Part shown: piece by piece, positions 56,848 through 64,000 of the stretch
Layout: each line of letters begins with the position of its first letter
How positions within the stretch are numbered: position 1 is the stretch's first letter
From: Allantophomopsis cytisporea
Taxonomy: Eukaryota > Ascomycota > Leotiomycetes > Phacidiales > Phacidiaceae
Direction: 5' to 3'
Assembly: GCA_024752435.1 (NCBI GenBank)
Contig: CP103030.1
Coordinates: 186,001-250,000, forward strand
Length of the DNA: 64,000 nucleotides
Position numbers and translations under genes: made by a program
Notes under the pieces: generated by a model
The model's input: the letters and a program-made list of their open reading frames with translations, nothing else
Databases searched by the model: none
What the model was told of the DNA's origin: nothing

Positions 56848-58109
56848 CAATTCAGCCTCGTCGCAAGATGTTGTCGAAATCTGCTCGCTTCGCATTGAGT
56901 TCCGCGTGCTACCACACCACGTCCGAAGTGAGCGCCATACCCGTGCATAGGTGGCGCTGTATAGACAGGGACGTAGATTGGGAGTCGGTTGTCTGGGAAA
57001 GTCGGAGAGCGAGTCGTTGGGACATGTGTGTTGGGGGTTGGTAGGGGGATGATATGCTGTGTACTTTGTTAAATTGCTGTTTATAAGTACATCATGTCTG
57101 GATTAGAGATGCCGAGTTTAACTTTTGGATATAGATGTAGATGGTATATGGGGTTGATGGGGTGATGGGAGCATGGATGGAGTTGGATGGACTCTATATG
57201 GATGAGTACGGTGTTTTGGATGTGACAAGGTAGAGGTTGTACTCGTGCTAAGTGACATAGGCCAAGACATCAACAGTCTCGGAAGACATCCGAGCCGTAC
57301 TGTGACGACTGTGAAGAGAAGACTGGAGTGTGCTTGGTGTGTGATGATTAGATACGTCTGAGACGTGGTAGACGCCTTGCTTCAACTTGACTTGTGTGGG
57401 GAGAGGTGGATATGTGAAGATTCTCTTTTGCTTCATGTGGTGTCTCAGCGACTTATATGTACATGTACATGTGCATTGTAGGCAGTATACGAGTCTATTG
57501 CACGTCGTCAATTGATATTGTCCAGCCCACGCATGTGCTCCTTGCTTGAGTTTCGGTGAATGGAATCTCGTGCAAGGAGGGGAAAAGAATCAACTGGATA
57601 CAAAACAATGCAGGAGTACACTATACTCTACACAGCATCTTCAAAAGCTGGAATGGCATATCGGATACGACCGATCATGTGCTGCCAGAACCACGTACAA
57701 CGAAAATGGCACAGAAACTTAAAATAAAAAAAAGATGTAGTGGAATTTATTAACCTCAAGACTATACGGAAAGTCAGGAGGTAGTAGGTAACCACGCTAA
57801 TCATCTCCACACATCTCTCCGCAGACGGATGCAGGTACAATGAAAAAGCCTCTTCACTTCGTCGCTATTAAGCATGACGAAGATCCCTTTGGGATGAATT
57901 GATGTACCGCATGGAATACAGAGTTTCAAGGATGGGACTCGCCTTGTACTCCACCTTGCCTTGCGAAAGTTCGATGCTGCAGCCGACAAGTAGAAAAGAA
58001 AGTGATAGAGATTAACTTGCCTGAATGAGACTCAACGTTGTGAATGGTTTGTTGTTAGTAAATCTGCCGGGAAAAAGGGTTCCAAGTACTCCATTGGGTA
58101 TCTACTCCA

Positions 58110-60042
58110 TCAAAACAGTCGCCCTCTCTTCTGGCCATTGCCATTGCTATTGCCATTCCCATCATCCATCTTCATAAGCGCTTCATCAATGTCCATAACG
58201 TCGAGATCACCTTCGCCATCCAGTACAGCGACTTGTTTCTCAAACGGCACACGTGGACCATTCTCTCGAACGCACATGATGAAGCGATGTTCCGCTCCAA
58301 GTAGTAGATCAACACCCAGAGGACCCTCTTCTCTCGCCATGAGTTCGACACCAGTGCATTTCTCGCCCTTAAGATCCACGGCCTCAATGCGAACCATCCT
58401 ACCACCCCGCGTGTTTTTTTGAAATAAAGTGCCTCCATTGCCAGTCTTGCGAACCAGTGCCTCCCAGTAATTTGCAAAGTCGGGGACAATGGCAAAGCTA
58501 TCTTCCAGCCAGAATCCTACGCTTTCGGTGATGTTACCCACACCGGCACCAACTTTCCTACTAACCACAACACCACCTCTATTTGCTACATTACCTGCGG
58601 TATGGCGCTGGAATAACGTAGGCTCCACATTTCTCCTGGTCGCAGGTGTCATAGGGGCAAATCTGCTGCCAGCATTTACGCGCTCCATCTTGCTTGTCTT
58701 CACTGGCGCACCTTCAATCCATCCACCGATTGAGAATGGTGTACTTGAGCCACCTTTGATTCCTTGGCGACCTAGGAGGCCCTTCGACGCTGAAGGACTA
58801 ACTCCCTCGATATCCCAAATACCCCATTCACCATCGGCGATGAGAACGAGGATTGCTTGTCCGGCAGAGATCCATGATGCAGAGACAATGGCCTTGCGAG
58901 TTGGGAGAGAACCGGTAGTAAAGGGGGCATGGAGAGCCAGAAGGAAGCGACCTTGTGGGATTGTAGCGGTGGTGGGTGAGCTTGGTGGTGAGGAAGGTTT
59001 TGGTGGAGAATATATTCGGATTGCAGTAGTGTCTGTAATTAGGAGATGGGATGAGCGAGCGGAAGTAGTCATTCCTGGGTTGAAAGCAATGCTAATGGCT
59101 GGAGTTGAGAGATATTGGACCTGGAAGAGATCGAGGTATTCGGCTGGAAGAGTGTTGGAGATTGAAGTCCGATAGATAAGAACAAGACCAGTGATTTCAG
59201 GAGAGTGTGAAGCTACCAGTAAATCCCATTCAACATCATTAATCTGACTTCTCGATCTAGAGCGTGTTCGGGTCGTGGTGGGTTCTTCACGATGTGGGAT
59301 TAACGTCATCGTAACACTGTTGGGTACTGCTTGGTGTCCACTCAACACTAGCACCGACTCTCCCCATTTTCCTTTCCCTGCATCTCCAGCGGTGAAATCC
59401 TTTCGAAAGATGGGTCGAGACTTGCTTTCCGGAGAAGGTGGTTGCAAAGGTACCGAAACTACACGAACGCTGTGATCAGCGCAAGCAGCAGTGAAAAGTA
59501 TATGCTCTTGAAGAATCTGAGGACCACGTTTCGAAGGATCTTTCGATAACGAAACTGGCAATGGTGGTACCGCAATATGTAACACATCCACTCCGAAGAC
59601 CAAGTCTAGATATTGTATGACTGGTATATATGGATTCAGTGGATCTAATTCCTCTTCTTCGTCTTCAAATTCCGGATTGTCCTCAAAAGCAACTTCTGCT
59701 GGTGTCTGCTCGTCGTCCGAGTCGATGATCATGACACTGTCATCTTTTGCTCCGTTTGTTTTCTCCTTGGAAGTGGACGCTTTTTGAGGTTTGAAAGGTC
59801 TCCCACCACGCCATATTATTCGTACGCCATGGTCATGGCCATAGAGGAAGATGTTTGAACCATTTGGAGAGGGGATTGGATACGATTTCACAGTGTGAAT
59901 GCGATGCGATGTCTCAAAACTGAACTATTGTGAGTCATCTTCTGAAACTATATTGAGAAGAGCTTAAACAATATTGTACCTACCTTAACTGAGTTGCTTG
60001 TGTGGTTCTGTGAACTTTGGGATGTGGTAATGCCGACGGCAT
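58110..60042 (-). CDS. NUP37: Nucleoporin Nup37-like protein (622 aa)
   Basis: Two exons (60042-59984 and 59919-58110) are joined across a 64-nt intron. The junction restores THRTTQATQ-like N-terminal sequence to SFETSHRIHTVKSYPIPSPN, followed by GSNIFLYGHDHGVRIIWRGG, the best conserved start of fungal Nup37. An acidic insert (residues about 65-105) precedes WD40-type blades (HILFTAACADHSVRVVSVPL, AISIAFNPGM, and WGIWDIEG with a Trp-Asp-like end). Nup37 is a beta-propeller of the Nup107-160/Y complex of the nuclear pore. The length is larger than vertebrate Nup37 but normal for filamentous fungi. The C-terminus after about residue 520 is less conserved. Assignment rests on the N-terminal block and gene size; a different WD40 protein is the alternative. 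Confidence 0.72.
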
Positions 60043-60700
60043 CTTGAGCTCTCGGCGGGGTAGATCAGAGCTATAGCTCCAGTTTGAGCTTCAATACCAT
60101 ATATTTGCTGTTCAAATAGTCGTTGGTATAGCTATGAAGCTTGACGAGGCAGTATTGGGTGCGGTGAAGGTGCTTGAAGTGAAATTGTTTAAGATTGTAA
60201 ATGTTTTGGAAGCTGTCGGTCGGCATTCGCGACGCGACATGTTAGGATGAGATGAGAGCTATTGACCTATTGCCTCATTTCCTAGGCATAATAGTCTTCA
60301 TAGCAACCAGAGCCAGAACCAGAACCACGACGAGGTCGGGAATTTATAAAGTTTTGAAGTTTTTTCTAGAGTAATTGGGTTATTAAATGACTGATTTTAT
60401 TCAATTGGTTTATAAAACTCTGCACCATTTTTGCTATATTGCCCAAATGAAACAGACCTTCAAAATCCGTCTATATAGATATCATCGGCCTTGCAATCGC
60501 GTCCACCGAGCATCACAAAACAAAAGTTCGCGACAGCAGCGTGAAGTTGGTGCAGTACACATAAAGAGAAGGCACGACAGCAATACTTGAAAATGTACAG
60601 TCACCTCGAACAGCCATGATTTCGAATACAGTCGTTTTGACGACCCGAATGCATTCTAAAGAGACTGCACAAACTTTGAGTGCCGATTTGCATTGCAGCA
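60043..60700. promoter_or_regulatory. 658-bp divergent promoter (Nup37 / APC1)
   Basis: Holds both start regions. CAGAACCAGAACCACGACG-like repeats occur near 60306-60330. No named factor site could be recognised. No gene seen inside. Confidence 0.5.
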
Positions 60701-63700
60701 ATGGCTTCGGTGACCTCACTAGGTCTGCATCGACCTACAGCCTTGCATTACCTCATATCAGAACGACTTCTTCCTTCAGATCCAAGTCCCGAATCCTATA
60801 CATGGCAGGTCATATCGAACGACAATGAAGAAAATGACGGAGACGACGAATTGCTTATAACGAAAACATGTGTGGTTTGGTCGAGTGGAGGGGTGGTTCG
60901 CAAAAGCTTCAGATTTGAGGTTGAGAAGGAAGAGGTTAAACAAGCACTTCTTACGTGGTTCCCAGAAGAAGGTCAACACGAATTCTTCCAAACGAAAAGC
61001 CAGAATGGAACGAAAGATACAACAAGTGCATCTCGATCCTCGAAACAGACTGCCAAGCCAGCTCCAAAACGACGCTCCCGAGCATTAGTTGTGGTACTCA
61101 AAACCCAAGCGCATATATACTTTCTCTCCGGTACCAGCCATGTTGTCCACCTCCCATTCGAAGTCGAATCAGCTTTACCTGCTCCAAACGGTCTCATACT
61201 GCAAAGAAAACTACGACTAGAAGTACCCGCGGTGGCATCACTCAAAATTCCAAGAGCACCTCCAAACTCATTCCTAAGTTCTCAACCACAAACATGGTCC
61301 GCAACCAATTCTCAAAACTCAACATTCTCCGTTGCAGATCTTGGGTCACCAAAACCACTACCACTTCCGCCTCCAAATCTGCTTGGCAGCTCATTCCCAT
61401 CTCAGAGTCCGAAGGATGATTCGAATTGGCCTCGTCTGTTTTCTTTGACAGATCCTCTTGCTGAAATGGGACTGGTTGTGACTACACAAGATCCAGGAAC
61501 ACAAACTCCCTCTCGACCTTCACTAGGAAACATATCACTTAGCCCCGCAGAAGAAATATTGTATATATCGCAACAAAATGAATTTGCCTCTGCCAGTGAA
61601 GGTGGCCAGGATAACCTTGTACTTGCTCTGACACTGAATCGCGAGTTGAGTACCTACAGTGTTTGGCGCTTCAGTTATATTGAACCCGAACCGACCACCC
61701 GAGAGAAACGCTCACCGTCAAACGGTACAGTGTCAAGACGCAGAAGTAGACGAAGTTCGTTTACGGGTGGAACAGGAGCAACTACGCCCGTTCACCAAAG
61801 TCAACAGCGGGATCATATCTCGAATGCTGCAAGTTTTGCCGGAAAGGAAAAGCCCTTGTCTTCGGATGATCAAAAAGTACACTTCGAAGCTTCGCTAGAT
61901 CCTGACTTTGAACCCGGCAGTGCCCCTAGAAGGAAATCCCGGCGTGTCAGTTCAATGCTCGCCAGAGCTGATCTGTCTGCATCTGAGGACCATTCCGTAT
62001 TCACCGAGCTTGCCGCAGGACACCATGCAACATCAAGGCGCGGCCATTCAATTGGAAGTCAGCATATGCGGAATAGCTTTGGGCAGTTCTCCGTTCCAGG
62101 TGCCTCGCTCGTTTCTGGATTGTCGCTCAATGCAAGTATAAGTAGTCTTAGAGAAGATCCAGTTGATACTCTTCTAGCTGATCTACAAGCTGGTGGAGAT
62201 TTTGAAGGGTTTCACGATATGGGCCTGGAAGACGATGACTTCGAGGGTCTAAAGCAGGAGGTCGTCTTCACCAAGATCGGAAGCATACCAGCGGAACATA
62301 GCAACGTTCGGTTTTCGAGTCAGAACAAACCAGCAAATGCACAGTCTCGAGTTTTCACCCTTTCGGCACCGCCTTGTGCAGCCGATGACCCATCTAGAAA
62401 TACTATTGTAGTTTGTATCCTAGACCCAGATGAGAAGAAGTTGGTTGTTATCACTCTTTATATCCAAAAGCACGGGTTACGAAACGTCCCAGTCAGTAGA
62501 AAAAAGGTAGCGACCATACCAAAGGAAAGTATCAGTGTCTCCTGGGGTGAAGTCATGCGGGCCAAAGGTGTTCTTGATGCATGCAAGGTCACAGATGGTG
62601 ATATTTCACGTATTCTGGTTTTAGCTGAGAGTCCTGATGGGTTTGGAGAATTAACCATCCAAGCACCATGGAGTGTTTTGATGAAAGTCAAACTCCCCCC
62701 GAAGCTCGCAGTCACAAACACAAGGAATCTACATCACGAAGGATCTTCGAAATCAAGACGCGAAGGAAGTCTACGAAGGGTGATGAGCCGTGGGCCTCGA
62801 GCATTACGACGACTGAGAAACCAGCAGGCACATGGCAGAGTTGACATTGATGATGGTGAGGGCACTTTGCATCAAGTTAAAATCTCTATGGAGCCTCTCA
62901 ACCCCCAAGTGCGCAAAGTGCTTCGAGTTTGCCAGGCTATACTTCCTGGGACAAGAGGTGGAGAGGGTTTCGTGGTTGGATGGTGGTATGTACGATCATG
63001 GTTAGAAGAAGGTCATATTCAAGTTGAAGATCCCGAATGGTCAGCTCTTCTGATCATCCTCTTCACTTCGGCTCTCGGACTTTGTTCATCATCAGATTCT
63101 AGCAAATCTCGGCTACCAGTACGTCAGAGAAAGCCGCGTAGCGCACTGGCACGCTCTGGAAGTGGAGCTGTTGATACCGGGTGTTGGGAGGCGATGCTTG
63201 AGATGGAGACAAGTGCCAGCAGTACGACATCAACATGGATGAAAACTGGTGGTTGGAGCTGGATTGCAGAACGATTAGAGGATGAAAAGTTTACCTCTAA
63301 AGATAGTCAGACATCCTTCGAAGGTTTGTCTGGCCAGGACACGAATGGTTTCATCAAGAACCATGTGTCGATGGCAAGAGAATTTATCAAATCCAAATCA
63401 GGACAGATCTGTGCAGGTGCTGCTGGATTTTTGCCCACTTGTGGTACAAGAAATGAAAACAGCCGCTATTTGGCTCTGATCGATCTTATGTTTGGTGTTC
63501 ACCTCCTTCGTGAAGAGCAGAAACTCGATGTTACAACGGCGGATGCCGTACTTGGAATGCAGAGTCTAGGGCCCCCTCTTCTTCAACTAGCCAAATGGTT
63601 ATCATTCGAGTCGTGGGTCAACTATTATTATAACGATGATGCATCAATGGATTGCTGGTCTTTTGATAACTCAGATGTCCTTGATTTCAAAAGCCCTTTG

Positions 63701-64000
63701 GAGTGCCCCAATCCTCCGTCAATATACGATTGGGTGCATCAATGTGTCGCACAAAGACAGCCTTCGAAATTCATGACTATGGCAGACGTATCTGCACGCA
63801 ATTCACTAAACGGCAAAACAATCACCTCACCGATTGAGAGCTGGTCAACACTCACTAGAAGGACTCTACTTCTTGGAAACTTCTTCCAGAAGCTTCGAAG
63901 TCATACGTCTTCTGTCCAATTTATCGAGAATCTCTACTCAGCAGGTGTTGATTCTTTAGTATTGGAAACATTACCAGAAGCTGTTGCAGCACCTCTGCGT
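60701..64000 (+). CDS. APC1: Anaphase-promoting complex subunit 1, 5' part (>1100 aa, runs off window)
   Basis: The frame from ATG 60701 is open without introns to the end of the window (3300 nt). The start ASVTSLGLHRPTALHYLISE followed by LLPSDPSPESYTWQV is the conserved N-terminus of fungal APC1 (BimE/Cut4). A long WD40-like N-terminal domain follows (e.g. AHIYFLSGTSHVVHLPFEVE and ILYISQQNEFASA), interrupted by a Ser/Arg-rich disordered insert at about residues 350-490 with several SP, TP and RRxS sites, a likely phosphorylated loop. The region towards 64000 (YLALIDLMFGVHLLREEQKL and PPLLQLAKWLSFESWVNYYY) leads into the middle domain before the PC repeats, which lie outside. APC1 is the scaffold of the APC/C ubiquitin ligase that triggers anaphase. 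Truncated only by the window edge. Confidence 0.9.
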   Translation, partial: MASVTSLGLHRPTALHYLISERLLPSDPSPESYTWQVISNDNEENDGDDELLITKTCVVWSSGGVVRKSFRFEVEKEEVKQALLTWFPEEGQHEFFQTKSQNGTKDTTSASRSSKQTAKPAPKRRSRALVVVLKTQAHIYFLSGTSHVVHLPFEVESALPAPNGLILQRKLRLEVPAVASLKIPRAPPNSFLSSQPQTWSATNSQNSTFSVADLGSPKPLPLPPPNLLGSSFPSQSPKDDSNWPRLFSLTDPLAEMGLVVTTQDPGTQTPSRPSLGNISLSPAEEILYISQQNEFASASEGGQDNLVLALTLNRELSTYSVWRFSYIEPEPTTREKRSPSNGTVSRRRSRRSSFTGGTGATTPVHQSQQRDHISNAASFAGKEKPLSSDDQKVHFEASLDPDFEPGSAPRRKSRRVSSMLARADLSASEDHSVFTELAAGHHATSRRGHSIGSQHMRNSFGQFSVPGASLVSGLSLNASISSLREDPVDTLLADLQAGGDFEGFHDMGLEDDDFEGLKQEVVFTKIGSIPAEHSNVRFSSQNKPANAQSRVFTLSAPPCAADDPSRNTIVVCILDPDEKKLVVITLYIQKHGLRNVPVSRKKVATIPKESISVSWGEVMRAKGVLDACKVTDGDISRILVLAESPDGFGELTIQAPWSVLMKVKLPPKLAVTNTRNLHHEGSSKSRREGSLRRVMSRGPRALRRLRNQQAHGRVDIDDGEGTLHQVKISMEPLNPQVRKVLRVCQAILPGTRGGEGFVVGWWYVRSWLEEGHIQVEDPEWSALLIILFTSALGLCSSSDSSKSRLPVRQRKPRSALARSGSGAVDTGCWEAMLEMETSASSTTSTWMKTGGWSWIAERLEDEKFTSKDSQTSFEGLSGQDTNGFIKNHVSMAREFIKSKSGQICAGAAGFLPTCGTRNENSRYLALIDLMFGVHLLREEQKLDVTTADAVLGMQSLGPPLLQLAKWLSFESWVNYYYNDDASMDCWSFDNSDVLDFKSPLECPNPPSIYDWVHQCVAQRQPSKFMTMADVSARNSLNGKTITSPIESWSTLTRRTLLLGNFFQKLRSHTSSVQFIENLYSAGVDSLVLETLPEAVAAPLR

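Larger units (their letters stand above)
51834..58109. other. 6.3-kb gene-free region with many simple repeats
   Basis: Upstream of the acyltransferase and downstream of Nup37. No frame here has recognisable content. A 56869 ATG opens a frame of about 60 codons (start MLSKSARFALSSACYHTTSE) with a weak presequence look, and 57801-57989 (minus) is another short frame. The region contains polypyrimidine, CATA, CAAGT, AGAAG and CA repeats listed separately. Possible contents are long leaders, non-coding RNA or old relic DNA; the sequence does not decide. Confidence 0.4.

Noticed and set aside
1..64000. tRNA, rRNA, CRISPR, bacterial operon or phage features
   Set aside because: No cloverleaf with A and B boxes, no rRNA core and no regularly spaced direct repeats were noticed. 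The spliced gene structure is fungal.

Overview
This window reads as genomic DNA of a filamentous ascomycete (Pezizomycotina). Genes are monocistronic and carry short introns, mostly 44-91 nt, with GT..AG ends and CTAAC/CTGAC-type branch sites. The gene families are typically fungal: DUF3632, DUF6594, a GH5 exo-glucanase, an Mto1/ApsB centrosomin-like protein, fungal Nup37 and APC1. The species cannot be fixed from the sequence alone; a Leotiomycete-like genome is a guess.

About 1-24 kb is accessory and partly decayed. Two paralogous small SAM-methyltransferases (657-1259 and 11114-11803, both minus) bracket a monocarboxylate-type MFS transporter, a scavenger decapping enzyme (DcpS) copy and a cytochrome P450. 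Further right come a DUF3632 gene, a short-chain dehydrogenase, an unusual Cys-rich protein, a DUF6594 membrane protein, an FAD-oxidoreductase remnant and an aminoglycoside-phosphotransferase-like remnant. Six of these are broken by in-frame stops and/or frameshifts although the surrounding family sequence is still readable, so they look recently pseudogenised. Long AT-rich stretches around them (4.7-9.2 kb, 17.3-19.0 kb, 22.3-24.8 kb) hold no recognisable gene.

About 24.8-51.9 kb is a normal, intact gene neighbourhood: secreted GH5 exo-beta-1,3-glucanase, arginase, a four-helix MARVEL-like membrane protein, a 67-residue stress-type protein, the large coiled-coil Mto1/ApsB microtubule organiser, fructosamine-3-kinase (six exons, one apparent GC-AG intron), a 12-TM DHA1-type MFS transporter, an FSP1/AIF-like FAD oxidoreductase, a small ankyrin protein, mitochondrial methylglutaconyl-CoA hydratase-like enoyl-CoA hydratase, a mitochondrial LEA-like repeat protein and an acyltransferase-3 membrane enzyme.

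About 51.8-58.1 kb is a 6.3-kb stretch without a convincing gene, full of simple-sequence repeats. The right end holds a divergent housekeeping pair: nucleoporin Nup37 (minus) and the 5' 1,100 codons of APC1, the largest anaphase-promoting-complex subunit (plus), which runs off the window.

Exon junctions were derived by hand from reading frame, splice consensus and expected family sequence. No alignment or expression data were available.
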